Below, piece by piece: positions 1 through 7,309 of a stretch of 64,000 nucleotides of DNA (its first letter is position 1; every line of letters begins with the position of its first letter). This stretch comes from Levilinea saccharolytica (lineage in GTDB: Bacteria; Chloroflexota; Anaerolineae; Anaerolineales; Anaerolineaceae): NCBI RefSeq assembly GCF_001306035.1, contig NZ_LGCM01000042.1:57773-121772 (forward strand), in the 5' to 3' direction. Made by a program: the position numbers and the translations under genes. The notes below the pieces were generated by a model that was not told where the DNA came from, did not search any database, and saw only the letters and a list, made by a program, of their open reading frames with translations.

Positions 1-2
1 AC

Positions 3-560
3 GCCCACGAGATCAACACCGCTTTTCGCCCCTCTCCCTGGGCCGCGGCCCTGTGGCACGGACAGCCGCCGGAAGGGCTTCCCGCTGAGAACCAGCCCCT
101 CATCGTCAGCAAGGACGGCCAGGTGGTGATTCAGGCCCTCACCCCGCGGGCCGCTCGCTACCAGGTGGCGCGCTTCTGCACCCTGGAAGATGAAAAAGCC
201 GATCGGTACATCTACCGCCTGACCCCTGAATCCCTCCAGCAAGCCCAAAGCCAGGGCCTGCGCGTGACGCATGTGCTCAGCGTGCTCAAACGCCACAGCG
301 CCGCGCCGCTGCCGCCCAGTCTGATCGAAGCCCTGGAGCGCTGGGAAAAGCTGGGCGTGCAGGCCTCCCTCAGCCGCCCCACCCTGCTCACCGTGGGCGC
401 GCCGGAGATCCTCACCGCCCTGCGCAGCACGCGCGCCGCCCGCCACCTGGGGCCGGCCCTCAGCCCCACCGTGGTGGTGGTCAAACCTGGGGGCGAGTCC
501 GCTGTGCGCGCTGCCCTGACCGAAATTGGCTATCTAGCCGATGCTCATTTGGATGTATAA
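3..560 (+). CDS. C-terminal fragment of helicase-associated-domain protein (inverted copy)
   Basis: The reading frame is open from the window edge, starting with AHEINTAFR, and ends at the TAA at 558-560. It encodes the last 185 residues of the protein that is complete at 5669-7294 on the other strand, with the same sequence. It lies in the left arm of the inverted duplication, 61 bases before kbl, the same order as in the right arm. Whether this copy is complete to the left of the window cannot be seen. See the complete copy for domain comments. Confidence 0.85.
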   Translation, partial: AHEINTAFRPSPWAAALWHGQPPEGLPAENQPLIVSKDGQVVIQALTPRAARYQVARFCTLEDEKADRYIYRLTPESLQQAQSQGLRVTHVLSVLKRHSAAPLPPSLIEALERWEKLGVQASLSRPTLLTVGAPEILTALRSTRAARHLGPALSPTVVVVKPGGESAVRAALTEIGYLADAHLDV

Positions 561-561
561 T
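556..561 (+). promoter_or_regulatory. -10 element upstream of kbl (left copy)
   Basis: A TATAAT hexamer overlaps the stop codon of the upstream gene and is followed by a T-run. No convincing -35 lies 16-18 bases upstream. It is 60 bases before the kbl start, so it could drive kbl separately from the upstream gene. The mirror copy lies at 5668-5673 on the - strand. Confidence 0.4.
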
Positions 562-621
562 TTTTTTAGGCGCGGGCCTCGCCCTGCGCATTCCCAACCC
601 ATTCCCCCGGAGTAGCCCCAC

Positions 622-1806
622 ATGTCCGAAAGACTTACCTGGATCCACCAAGAGCTGGACAGCCTGAAAGAGGCCGGCCTCTATAACCGCATCCGCACGC
701 TGGGTTCGCCGCAAGGCGCCTGGCTGATGGTGGACGGCAAACGTGTTCTCAACTTCTGCTCCAACAACTATCTGGGACTGGCCAACGAACCCGTTCTGGT
801 CAAGACCGCCCAGGAATACACCCAAAAATTCGGCGTCGGCCCGGCTGCCGTGCGCTCCATCGCCGGTACCATGGACATTCACCTGGAACTGGAACGCCGC
901 CTGGCCGCCTTTAAGGGCGTTGAGGCCGCCATCACCTTCCAATCCGGCTTCACCGCCAATCTGGCCACCCTGCCCGCCCTGGTGGGCAAGGAAGACGTCA
1001 TCTTCTCCGACGAGCTGAACCACGCCAGCATCATTGACGGCAGCCGCCTGTCGGGCGCGCGCATCGCGCGCTACGGCCACGCCGACCCCGCCTCGCTGGA
1101 AAAGGTCATTCAGGAAAACGCCGGCAGCTACCGCCGCGGGCTGATCGTGACCGACGGCGTGTTCAGCATGGACGGCGATATTGCCCCGCTGGATAAAATC
1201 TATGAGATCGCCGAAAAGTACGATATCCTCCTGATGGTGGATGACGCCCACGGCGAAGGTGTGTTGGGCACCGGCGGGCGCGGCATTGTGGATCATTTCC
1301 ACCTGCACGGCAAAGTGGACGTAGAAGTCGGCACGCTCTCGAAGGCCTTTGGCGTGGTGGGCGGCGTGGTGGCCGGCAGCGCGGTGATTGTGGAATGGCT
1401 GCGCCAGCGCGGGCGGCCTTTCCTGTTCTCCTCGGCTGTCACCCCCGCCGATGTGGGCGCCTGCATCGCCGCGGTGGACATCCTCGAATCCTCCACCGAA
1501 CGCGTGGACCGGCTGTGGGCCAACGCGCGCTACTTTAAAGAAGAAATGAAGAAACTGGGCTTCGACACGGGCGTTTCCACCACCCCCATCACCCCGGTGA
1601 TGTTGGGCGAGGCCCCCCTCGCCCAGCAGTTCAGCCGCGAGCTGTTTGAGGAAGGCGTCTTTGCCATGTCCATCGGCTTCCCCACCGTACCGCGCGGCAA
1701 GGCGCGCATCCGCGTGATGATCTCCGCGGCGCACCAAAAAGAGGATCTGGATCAGGGCCTGGCGGCTTTCGCCAAGGTAGGCCGCAAGCTGGGCGTCATC
1801 GCCTAG
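622..1806 (+). CDS. kbl: Glycine C-acetyltransferase (2-amino-3-ketobutyrate CoA ligase), copy 1
   Basis: This 394-residue protein is a PLP-dependent alpha-oxoamine synthase. It should cleave 2-amino-3-oxobutyrate with CoA to glycine and acetyl-CoA in threonine breakdown (or the reverse). Visible motifs are [12 protein letters not shown] at 129-140, the PLP-ring Asp in DDAHGEG at 207-213, and the Schiff-base lysine K241 in TLSKAFG. Length matches Kbl (about 398). BioF, the biotin-pathway homologue, is the alternative; the N-terminal [23 protein letters not shown] pattern favours Kbl. No threonine dehydrogenase gene is next to it. The sequence is identical to the copy at 4423-5607, so one may be an artefact. 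Confidence 0.85.
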   Translation: MSERLTWIHQELDSLKEAGLYNRIRTLGSPQGAWLMVDGKRVLNFCSNNYLGLANEPVLVKTAQEYTQKFGVGPAAVRSIAGTMDIHLELERRLAAFKGVEAAITFQSGFTANLATLPALVGKEDVIFSDELNHASIIDGSRLSGARIARYGHADPASLEKVIQENAGSYRRGLIVTDGVFSMDGDIAPLDKIYEIAEKYDILLMVDDAHGEGVLGTGGRGIVDHFHLHGKVDVEVGTLSKAFGVVGGVVAGSAVIVEWLRQRGRPFLFSSAVTPADVGACIAAVDILESSTERVDRLWANARYFKEEMKKLGFDTGVSTTPITPVMLGEAPLAQQFSRELFEEGVFAMSIGFPTVPRGKARIRVMISAAHQKEDLDQGLAAFAKVGRKLGVIA

Positions 1807-1832
1807 GTTCGCTGTTCATTCTGCTGTTGTAG

Positions 1833-1865
1833 ACGAGCCGCCTCTCACCGGGGCGGCTCGTTTTA
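1833..1865 (+). terminator. Rho-independent terminator of kbl (left copy)
   Basis: A 10-bp stem ACGAGCCGCC / GGCGGCTCGT is followed by TTTT, 26 bases after the kbl stop codon. The mirrored copy lies at 4364-4396. Confidence 0.8.
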
Positions 1866-1877
1866 GGGGGCCGCACG

Positions 1878-1910
1878 TCATTGCGAGCCGCGCAGCGGCG
1901 AAGCAATCTG
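1878..1910 (+). repeat. REP-like palindromic repeat unit (ATTGCGAG...GAAGCAATC)
   Basis: The unit is TCATTGCGAG, a small GCCGC/GCGGC hairpin, then CGAAGCAATCTG. It has the same ends as units at 3958-4004 and 4189-4232, with a different central hairpin. It lies between the kbl terminator and the end of the inverted arm, and is mirrored at 4319-4351. Confidence 0.7.
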
Positions 1911-1932
1911 CACGCCGATTGGCCGCGGTAGG

Positions 1933-2871
1933 GTGGGTGCAGCTTCTTCGCCCGTGCCCACCCCCGAACCAGCTCCCGTAGCGGCAGCCCGCCGCCTGTT
2001 GGCCAGCCAGCGCCGCGTCCAGCCGGAGCAGATCCGCGTGATCTCGGCCCAGGCGGTGGATTGGCCCAACTCCTGCCTGGGGGTGGAATGGCCGGATCTG
2101 GCCTGCGCCGAGGTGATCACCCCCGGCTGGCGGGTGATTTTAGAGCTGGAGGGGCAGCAGTACACCTACCACACCGATGCGGCCGGCGCTCAAGTGGTTT
2201 TGGCCAGCGCGCCCCCGCCCCAAATCGGCGCGGTGCGCATGAACTGGCGCGAGGCCGGCAGTCAGCCCTGCTCCCAGGCGCAGATTGGGGCTGACGGGGT
2301 GGCTTTTGGGGCTTGCGGCGGGGTGCTGATGGGAGCGGCTTTTGCCCACCCGCAGCGCGCGGCGGAGCTGGCCCATTTCTATCAAACCTACGCCCCCTTC
2401 GAAGTGGATTCAGGGGTGATCCAGTTTGCCTTTTTGGGCGGCGGCACGCAGACGGCCTCGGCGGTGGAACAGCGCGCCTTGGCAGAATGGGTGCGGGGCA
2501 CCATCTGGGAGCTGCAAGCCGGGCCGGAAGACCCCTTTGGGCTCGCCCTGGAATGGCGGCGGCAGGGCGGCATCGCCGGTTTTTGCGACCATCTGCGCGT
2601 GTACCTGAGCGGCATCGCCTACGCGGATTCCTGCAGCACGGGGACGGTGGAACCCGCGGGCAGCTATTTCCTGACCCTGGACGAACTCAAGCAGCTCTAT
2701 CAATGGGTGGATCAATACGCACCCGTGGAACGGGAAATTTCCGATTCGGCCACGGCCGACAGTATGCAGATTCAGCTGAAATTCCTGGGCAGCGGCACGC
2801 AAAGCGCCGATGCATCGGATGAGGACGACTGGCTCAACTTTGCCCAGCACCTGTACGGCTTGATGCCGTAA
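1933..2871 (+). CDS. 5'-truncated lipoprotein-like protein of unknown function
   Basis: The frame can begin at GTG 1933, but its first six codons lie inside the inverted arm, which ends at 1950. The foreign-looking start runs straight into a Pro/Ala-rich linker (PVPTPEPAPVAAA), as found just after the lipobox of a lipoprotein. The true signal peptide was probably lost at the junction. What remains has an N-terminal part with PNSCLGVEWPDLACAEVITPGWRV, a pattern I associate with Chloroflexota secreted proteins, followed by two similar segments (about 105-200 and 205-305) each carrying an F-L-G-(S/G)-G-T-Q motif. There is no usual ribosome binding site at 1933. I do not recognise a function. Confidence 0.55.
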   Translation: MGAASSPVPTPEPAPVAAARRLLASQRRVQPEQIRVISAQAVDWPNSCLGVEWPDLACAEVITPGWRVILELEGQQYTYHTDAAGAQVVLASAPPPQIGAVRMNWREAGSQPCSQAQIGADGVAFGACGGVLMGAAFAHPQRAAELAHFYQTYAPFEVDSGVIQFAFLGGGTQTASAVEQRALAEWVRGTIWELQAGPEDPFGLALEWRRQGGIAGFCDHLRVYLSGIAYADSCSTGTVEPAGSYFLTLDELKQLYQWVDQYAPVEREISDSATADSMQIQLKFLGSGTQSADASDEDDWLNFAQHLYGLMP

Positions 2872-2928
2872 GCCAATCGGAACCGCCAGCAAGGGGTCAA
2901 GACGGCGGCTTGGGTCTATAATGAACCC

Positions 2929-3501
2929 ATGCATACCCTGCGCAAATCACCGCTGCTGGCCGCCCTGGGCTTCCTGTGGGTCTTGGGCATCCTGGGCCTC
3001 TATTACGTTTCGCATAAACCTTTCACCCCCGAACTGGCTGTGCAAGTGGTCAGCCGGGCCTGGGAGCTGGCGGCCGTGGGCCTGCTGACGGCCCTGGCGG
3101 GCGGGCTGGGCTGGCGCCTGGCCCCGCGGCTGCCGCTGCCCCCCCTGGCCGCCCTCTCCCTGCAGGCGGCCCTGGGCTTTGGACTGCTGGCTTTGGGCGT
3201 GCTGGCCGTGGGGCAGATCCCCGGGGTGCTGCGCTGGGCGCTGTGGGCGGCTCTGCCGGTGGGCGGCTGGCTGCTGCGCCGCGACCTGCGCGCCTGGCTG
3301 GCACAGGCCGCGGGGGTGAAGGCCCTGTGGCGGCGCAGTGACGGCTGCAGCAGGGCCGTCAGGGCAAGGGTGCGCAGGGTTCGAGAAAGGGTCATGCTTG
3401 AGGCTCCTATGAACAACCAAGGGAATTGTACCCTTTTTCCGACGCGGGGCGGATGGGAAACGTTCCCACGGCGAGGAATTTTTTCAAGGTTAGAGGGTTG
3501 A
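2929..3501 (+). CDS. N-terminal part of a polytopic membrane protein, probably truncated
   Basis: The first ~138 residues are hydrophobic with about four membrane segments (8-28, 43-60, 70-95, 100-118), ending in LLRRDLRAWLAQ. This resembles the start of large Chloroflexota membrane glycosyltransferase-like proteins, a recollection rather than a search result. After about residue 138 the sequence becomes Arg/Gly-rich and unlike a membrane protein (RAVRARVRRVRERV), and that DNA reads better on the opposite strand as the start of another gene (ATG at 3395). I infer the real gene breaks near 3340 and the last 50 residues are read-through. The start ATG at 2929 has a TATAAT at 2916-2921, so it may be leaderless. 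Confidence 0.5.
   Translation: MHTLRKSPLLAALGFLWVLGILGLYYVSHKPFTPELAVQVVSRAWELAAVGLLTALAGGLGWRLAPRLPLPPLAALSLQAALGFGLLALGVLAVGQIPGVLRWALWAALPVGGWLLRRDLRAWLAQAAGVKALWRRSDGCSRAVRARVRRVRERVMLEAPMNNQGNCTLFPTRGGWETFPRRGIFSRLEG
3345..3395 (-). pseudogene. Start of a secreted-protein gene, cut after its signal peptide
   Basis: On the - strand a TACAAT box, a GGAG ribosome binding site and an ATG at 3395 are correctly spaced. They are followed by MTLSRTLRTLALTALLQ, which looks like a signal peptide or membrane anchor. From about 3345 downward the frame only reads the antisense of the membrane gene. The two gene fragments therefore meet tail to tail, consistent with a deletion, inversion or chimeric joint. 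Residue composition is the only evidence for the exact break point. Confidence 0.4.
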
Positions 3502-3526
3502 CGATTTCCGCGAAGGATGCTATACT
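3498..3526 (+). promoter_or_regulatory. Sigma70-type promoter for the two tRNA genes
   Basis: TTGACG (3498-3503) and TATACT (3521-3526) are separated by exactly 17 bases. The expected start near 3533 is about 20 bases before tRNA-Gly, so tRNA-Gly and tRNA-Cys probably form one transcript ending at the terminator at 3825-3854. Confidence 0.85.
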
Positions 3527-3554
3527 TTGGCCTGTAAGTAATTCAATAGGTTTT

Positions 3555-3627
3555 GCGGGCGTGGTTCAGTTGGTAGAATGTCTCCTTGCCAAGGAGAAGG
3601 TCGTGGGTTCGAGTCCCATCGCCCGCT
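3555..3627 (+). tRNA. tRNA-Gly (anticodon GCC)
   Basis: A 73-base cloverleaf: acceptor stem GCGGGCG (3555-3561) pairs with CGCCCGC (3620-3626), discriminator T. The anticodon loop TTGCCAA sits between TCTCC and GGAGA and gives anticodon GCC. The T-loop is TTCGAGT. CCA is not encoded. Confidence 0.95.
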
Positions 3628-3669
3628 CTCTTATTTACAAGCAACGATGAGTTGCTTGTAATTTTCCCA

Positions 3670-3740
3670 GGCGACGTGGCCAAGTGGCAAGGCAAGGGTC
3701 TGCAAAACCCTGATCACGGGTTCAAATCCCGTCGTCGCCT
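3670..3740 (+). tRNA. tRNA-Cys (anticodon GCA)
   Basis: A 71-base cloverleaf: acceptor stem GGCGACG (3670-3676) pairs with CGTCGCC (3733-3739) with discriminator T, as is usual for tRNA-Cys. The anticodon stem AGGGT/ACCCT holds the loop CTGCAAA, anticodon GCA. It lies 42 bases after tRNA-Gly. CCA is not encoded. A partial copy of its 3' half follows at 3767-3816. Confidence 0.95.
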
Positions 3741-3766
3741 CAGCAGGGTCGCCACAAAAGAGATAA

Positions 3767-3816
3767 GATCACGGGTTCACCATCGAGGTGCTTGCAAATC
3801 CCGTCGTCGCCTCAGC
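3767..3816 (+). pseudogene. tRNA-Cys 3'-end fragment with a 15-base insertion in the T-loop
   Basis: GATCACGGGTTCA (3767-3779) and CAAATCCCGTCGTCGCCTCAGC (last base 3816) repeat the end of tRNA-Cys and its first flanking bases, interrupted by 15 bases (3780-3794, ccatcgaggtgcttg). No 5' half is present, so it cannot fold as a tRNA. It may be a scar of recombination at the tRNA 3' end, the usual att position for integrases, but no integrase gene is nearby. Confidence 0.75.
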
Positions 3817-3824
3817 GTCAGACC

Positions 3825-3854
3825 AAAAACGGGCCAGGAAGGCTCGTTTTTTTG
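3825..3854 (+). terminator. Terminator of the tRNA transcript
   Basis: CGGGCC / GGCTCG forms a 6-bp stem with one G-T pair around AGGAA, preceded by AAAA and followed by seven T residues (3847-3853). Confidence 0.8.
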
Positions 3855-3861
3855 ATTCACG

Positions 3862-3895
3862 TTTTACCGCCAAGGCGCGAAGAACGCCAAGAAAG
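3862..3895 (+). repeat. Dispersed repeat TTTTACCGCCAAG-type, copy 1
   Basis: The 34-base unit begins TTTTACCGCCAAG and ends AACGCCAAGAAAG. It recurs at 4059-4092 with one G/A difference. A related inverted form (ctttgcgtccttggcgcctccgcggt type) lies around 4020-4045. The region 3855-4362 has no gene and consists mostly of such repeats. Confidence 0.8.
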
Positions 3896-3957
3896 CGAAT
3901 AAACGAACCCCTGGCGTTCTGGTGCGTTCGATGAAGCTGAACGCACCTGTCCGGGTT

Positions 3958-4004
3958 TCATTGCGAGACCAGATGGGTTTTCTGGTCGAAGCAATCTCTA
4001 TCCC
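3958..4004 (+). repeat. REP-like repeat unit with GACCAGA hairpin
   Basis: TCATTGCGAG, then a perfect 7-bp hairpin GACCAGA (3967-3973) / TCTGGTC (3981-3987), then GAAGCAATCTCTATCCC. Its ends match the unit at 1878-1910 and the inverted unit at 4189-4232, while the central hairpin differs. Confidence 0.75.
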
Positions 4005-4058
4005 GAAAAGCACAGGTTGCTTTGCGTCCTTGGCGCCTCCGCGGTTCAAAGACACGTC

Positions 4059-4092
4059 TTTTACCGCCAAGACGCGAAGAACGCCAAGAAAG
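4059..4092 (+). repeat. Dispersed repeat TTTTACCGCCAAG-type, copy 2
   Basis: Second copy of the 34-base unit at 3862-3895. It is followed directly by GTCGAAGCAATCTCTACCC, the right end of a REP-like unit whose left end is missing, so the two repeat types are interleaved. Confidence 0.8.
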
Positions 4093-4188
4093 TCGAAGCA
4101 ATCTCTACCCTGAGAGAGAGATCGCCACGCCCACCGAAAACCGGCGGCTTAGGCGGTGGTTGTCCGCCCGCGGCGATCTGCACCTTTC

Positions 4189-4232
4189 GGGTAGAGATTG
4201 CTTTGCCCTCAAAAACCGAGGGCTCGCAGTAA
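4189..4232 (-). repeat. REP-like repeat unit, inverted, with GCCCTC hairpin
   Basis: Read on the - strand this is TTACTGCGAG, the hairpin GCCCTC / GAGGGC, then AAAGCAATCTCTACCC. It belongs to the same family as 1878-1910 and 3958-4004 but faces the other way. A run of eight T residues (4236-4243) follows. Confidence 0.7.
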
Positions 4233-4318
4233 CATGTTTTTTTTGTCATCGCGCGCCCTCGCAGCCATTCAGTGCGTTCGAAGAAGCTGCACCCACCCTA
4301 CCGCGGCCAATCGGCGTG

Positions 4319-4351
4319 CAGATTGCTTCGCCGCTGCGCGGCTCGCAATGA
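4319..4351 (-). repeat. REP-like repeat unit (mirror of 1878-1910)
   Basis: Identical, inverted copy of the ATTGCGAG...GAAGCAATC unit at 1878-1910, lying downstream of the native kbl terminator. Confidence 0.7.
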
Positions 4352-4363
4352 CGTGCGGCCCCC

Positions 4364-4396
4364 TAAAACGAGCCGCCCCGGTGAGAGGCGGCTCGT
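4364..4396 (-). terminator. Rho-independent terminator of kbl (right copy)
   Basis: Mirror of 1833-1865: a 10-bp GC-rich stem followed by T residues on the - strand, 26 bases after the kbl stop. Confidence 0.8.
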
Positions 4397-4422
4397 CTAC
4401 AACAGCAGAATGAACAGCGAAC

Positions 4423-5607
4423 CTAGGCGATGACGCCCAGCTTGCGGCCTACCTTGGCGAAAGCCGCCAGGCCCTGATCCAGATCCTCTTTTTGGTGCGC
4501 CGCGGAGATCATCACGCGGATGCGCGCCTTGCCGCGCGGTACGGTGGGGAAGCCGATGGACATGGCAAAGACGCCTTCCTCAAACAGCTCGCGGCTGAAC
4601 TGCTGGGCGAGGGGGGCCTCGCCCAACATCACCGGGGTGATGGGGGTGGTGGAAACGCCCGTGTCGAAGCCCAGTTTCTTCATTTCTTCTTTAAAGTAGC
4701 GCGCGTTGGCCCACAGCCGGTCCACGCGTTCGGTGGAGGATTCGAGGATGTCCACCGCGGCGATGCAGGCGCCCACATCGGCGGGGGTGACAGCCGAGGA
4801 GAACAGGAAAGGCCGCCCGCGCTGGCGCAGCCATTCCACAATCACCGCGCTGCCGGCCACCACGCCGCCCACCACGCCAAAGGCCTTCGAGAGCGTGCCG
4901 ACTTCTACGTCCACTTTGCCGTGCAGGTGGAAATGATCCACAATGCCGCGCCCGCCGGTGCCCAACACACCTTCGCCGTGGGCGTCATCCACCATCAGGA
5001 GGATATCGTACTTTTCGGCGATCTCATAGATTTTATCCAGCGGGGCAATATCGCCGTCCATGCTGAACACGCCGTCGGTCACGATCAGCCCGCGGCGGTA
5101 GCTGCCGGCGTTTTCCTGAATGACCTTTTCCAGCGAGGCGGGGTCGGCGTGGCCGTAGCGCGCGATGCGCGCGCCCGACAGGCGGCTGCCGTCAATGATG
5201 CTGGCGTGGTTCAGCTCGTCGGAGAAGATGACGTCTTCCTTGCCCACCAGGGCGGGCAGGGTGGCCAGATTGGCGGTGAAGCCGGATTGGAAGGTGATGG
5301 CGGCCTCAACGCCCTTAAAGGCGGCCAGGCGGCGTTCCAGTTCCAGGTGAATGTCCATGGTACCGGCGATGGAGCGCACGGCAGCCGGGCCGACGCCGAA
5401 TTTTTGGGTGTATTCCTGGGCGGTCTTGACCAGAACGGGTTCGTTGGCCAGTCCCAGATAGTTGTTGGAGCAGAAGTTGAGAACACGTTTGCCGTCCACC
5501 ATCAGCCAGGCGCCTTGCGGCGAACCCAGCGTGCGGATGCGGTTATAGAGGCCGGCCTCTTTCAGGCTGTCCAGCTCTTGGTGGATCCAGGTAAGTCTTT
5601 CGGACAT
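4423..5607 (-). CDS. kbl: Glycine C-acetyltransferase (2-amino-3-ketobutyrate CoA ligase), copy 2
   Basis: The protein is identical to the product of 622-1806 over all 394 residues, with K241 as the PLP lysine, the DDAHGEG motif at 207-213 and the SDELNHAS motif at 129-136. It sits 61 bases downstream of the complete helicase-associated gene, with its own TATAAT (5668-5673) and its own terminator. This is probably the native locus. The product turns 2-amino-3-oxobutyrate plus CoA into glycine and acetyl-CoA; with the threonine aldolase at 22447 the genome has two routes linking threonine and glycine. Confidence 0.88.
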   Translation of the reverse strand: MSERLTWIHQELDSLKEAGLYNRIRTLGSPQGAWLMVDGKRVLNFCSNNYLGLANEPVLVKTAQEYTQKFGVGPAAVRSIAGTMDIHLELERRLAAFKGVEAAITFQSGFTANLATLPALVGKEDVIFSDELNHASIIDGSRLSGARIARYGHADPASLEKVIQENAGSYRRGLIVTDGVFSMDGDIAPLDKIYEIAEKYDILLMVDDAHGEGVLGTGGRGIVDHFHLHGKVDVEVGTLSKAFGVVGGVVAGSAVIVEWLRQRGRPFLFSSAVTPADVGACIAAVDILESSTERVDRLWANARYFKEEMKKLGFDTGVSTTPITPVMLGEAPLAQQFSRELFEEGVFAMSIGFPTVPRGKARIRVMISAAHQKEDLDQGLAAFAKVGRKLGVIA

Positions 5608-5668
5608 GTGGGGCTACTCCGGGGGAATGGGTTGGGAATGCGCAGGGCGAGGCCCGCGCCTAAAAAAA

Positions 5669-7294
5669 TTATACATCCAAATGAGCATCGGCTAGATAGC
5701 CAATTTCGGTCAGGGCAGCGCGCACAGCGGACTCGCCCCCAGGTTTGACCACCACCACGGTGGGGCTGAGGGCCGGCCCCAGGTGGCGGGCGGCGCGCGT
5801 GCTGCGCAGGGCGGTGAGGATCTCCGGCGCGCCCACGGTGAGCAGGGTGGGGCGGCTGAGGGAGGCCTGCACGCCCAGCTTTTCCCAGCGCTCCAGGGCT
5901 TCGATCAGACTGGGCGGCAGCGGCGCGGCGCTGTGGCGTTTGAGCACGCTGAGCACATGCGTCACGCGCAGGCCCTGGCTTTGGGCTTGCTGGAGGGATT
6001 CAGGGGTCAGGCGGTAGATGTACCGATCGGCTTTTTCATCTTCCAGGGTGCAGAAGCGCGCCACCTGGTAGCGAGCGGCCCGCGGGGTGAGGGCCTGAAT
6101 CACCACCTGGCCGTCCTTGCTGACGATGAGGGGCTGGTTCTCAGCGGGAAGCCCTTCCGGCGGCTGTCCGTGCCACAGGGCCGCGGCCCAGGGAGAGGGG
6201 CGAAAAGCGGTGTTGATCTCGTGGGCGTTGGCGGCCGCCAGATCTACCATGCCCAACCAATGCAGGACGGCGTGGATGAAATGGCGCAGCATGGCCCCGT
6301 CCACCTTTTCCCACGAGGCAAAGCCGCGCAGATATTCGCTGCTGTTGTTCAGGCGCACAAACCACGAGTCGTAATCCCCGGCGGGGCGCTGGAAATCGGG
6401 ATGTTGTTCGCGCACGGCGCTGATGAAGGCCGGCAGCGACCACCAGGTACCCTGCGGCAGGCGGCTGAGCAGGTTGAGCAGGGTCTGGCGGGTCTGGCGG
6501 GGGTGGTTCTGCCATTCGCCTTCAAACACCAACCCCGGCGTCAGGCGCAGTTCATTGAGGGTGTCGCTTTGCATCCAGGCCCGCACCAGCATGGCCAGCG
6601 CTTCGCCGCGGCCGGCTTCCAGGAAGGCGCGAGTGGGCTCCGGCAGGGGCTGGCCGTGCGCATCCAACAGGCCGGCGGTGTTGAGCAGCGCCTGAAGAAA
6701 GGCCGCGGAGACGCGGTCGGGGCGGTCGCTGTATTTTTGGCCCCTGCGCCGCGCGGCCAAAAAGGTGGTGGCGTCGTCCAGGATTTTATCTTTGGCGGGG
6801 CGGGCGAAGGCGCTTTCGCCCGGCGAGGCAGGGCGGCCCAGCGGGGGGCTTTCCTTGGGGGTCAGGCGGGGCAGCAGCTCCAGCAGGTCGTCGGGGATGT
6901 AGGCGTATTCTTGGGGTTCGGGCGGGCGGTTGAAGAAGCCTTTGGCCACCAACCCGCGGTACCAGAGAATCTCGGTGGGGGATTGGGGGTTCAGATCGGG
7001 CCGTTCACGGTCGCGGCGGCCGGCGCCCATGATGCGCAGCTCGCCAAAGCGGCGGGTGAAGAGCGCCCAGGGCTGCGAACCTTCGGATTCCAGCAGGGCG
7101 TAGAGGGCGCGGTAGGCCTCGGGTGGCAGAGTCTCGATCACCTCGCGGATGGCGGAGCGGTCGAGCATGGCGCGCATCAGGCGCGGCAAAGCGGTGGGCG
7201 CATCGGGGGCTTCTAACTCGATGCCCCAGCCCTGCGCCACCATTTTCAGAAAGCCTAAGTCGTGCCCTTGCAGGGCGTGTTCCAGGTCTGGCAT
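5669..7294 (-). CDS. Helicase-associated (XPB/Ssl2 N-terminal-like) domain protein
   Basis: A soluble protein of 541 residues from the preferred start. The N-terminal part (LEHALQGHDLGFLKMVAQGWGIELEAPDAPTALPRLMRAMLD) and the C-terminal part (LIVSKDGQVVIQALTPRAARYQVARFCTLE...YRLTPESLQQAQSQGL) follow the layout I associate with bacterial helicase-associated-domain proteins, which resemble the N-terminus of XPB/Ssl2. No ATPase motif is present. Its role is unknown; a DNA-binding or helicase-partner function is an inference. An ATG at 7348 is in frame, but a TATAAT lies between it and the ATG at 7294, so I prefer 7294 and a leaderless message. The last 185 codons are duplicated at 3-560. Confidence 0.7.
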   Translation of the reverse strand: MPDLEHALQGHDLGFLKMVAQGWGIELEAPDAPTALPRLMRAMLDRSAIREVIETLPPEAYRALYALLESEGSQPWALFTRRFGELRIMGAGRRDRERPDLNPQSPTEILWYRGLVAKGFFNRPPEPQEYAYIPDDLLELLPRLTPKESPPLGRPASPGESAFARPAKDKILDDATTFLAARRRGQKYSDRPDRVSAAFLQALLNTAGLLDAHGQPLPEPTRAFLEAGRGEALAMLVRAWMQSDTLNELRLTPGLVFEGEWQNHPRQTRQTLLNLLSRLPQGTWWSLPAFISAVREQHPDFQRPAGDYDSWFVRLNNSSEYLRGFASWEKVDGAMLRHFIHAVLHWLGMVDLAAANAHEINTAFRPSPWAAALWHGQPPEGLPAENQPLIVSKDGQVVIQALTPRAARYQVARFCTLEDEKADRYIYRLTPESLQQAQSQGLRVTHVLSVLKRHSAAPLPPSLIEALERWEKLGVQASLSRPTLLTVGAPEILTALRSTRAARHLGPALSPTVVVVKPGGESAVRAALTEIGYLADAHLDV

Positions 7295-7303
7295 ACCGTA
7301 TTG

Positions 7304-7309
7304 ATTATA
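7304..7309 (-). promoter_or_regulatory. -10 box giving a leaderless transcript
   Basis: On the - strand TATAAT ends only 9 bases before the ATG at 7294. Transcription should start at or within a few bases of the start codon, which leaves no room for a ribosome binding site. This box decides the start choice of the helicase-associated gene. Confidence 0.6.

Larger units (their letters stand above)
1..1950. repeat. Left arm of a large inverted duplication
   Basis: This stretch is the reverse complement of 4279-6228, pairing position x with 6229-x. The kbl proteins encoded in the two arms are identical over 394 residues, and the non-coding flanks (the kbl terminator and an ATTGCGAG repeat) are mirrored too. 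Identity stops after 1950: 1951 is c where the mirror would need a. The arm reaches the window edge, so its outer limit is unknown. I checked identity through the proteins and the junction, not base by base over the whole arm. A real inverted duplication or an assembly/amplification chimera would both look like this. Confidence 0.95.
4279..6228. repeat. Right arm of the large inverted duplication
   Basis: Mirror of 1-1950. It contains the tail of the repeat field, the kbl terminator, all of kbl, and the C-terminal part of the helicase-associated gene, which continues intact past 6228 to its start at 7294. Only this arm carries the complete gene, so it is the more likely native copy. Confidence 0.95.

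Noticed and set aside
481..1737. A 418-codon frame antisense to kbl (also at 4492-5748)
   Set aside because: It is the shadow of a strongly conserved PLP enzyme in GC-rich DNA. Its protein is Gly/Ala/His-rich with no recognisable fold or RBS.
3862..4232. CRISPR array
   Set aside because: Repeat copies are few, irregularly spaced, partly inverted and differ in their cores. No cas gene is present.
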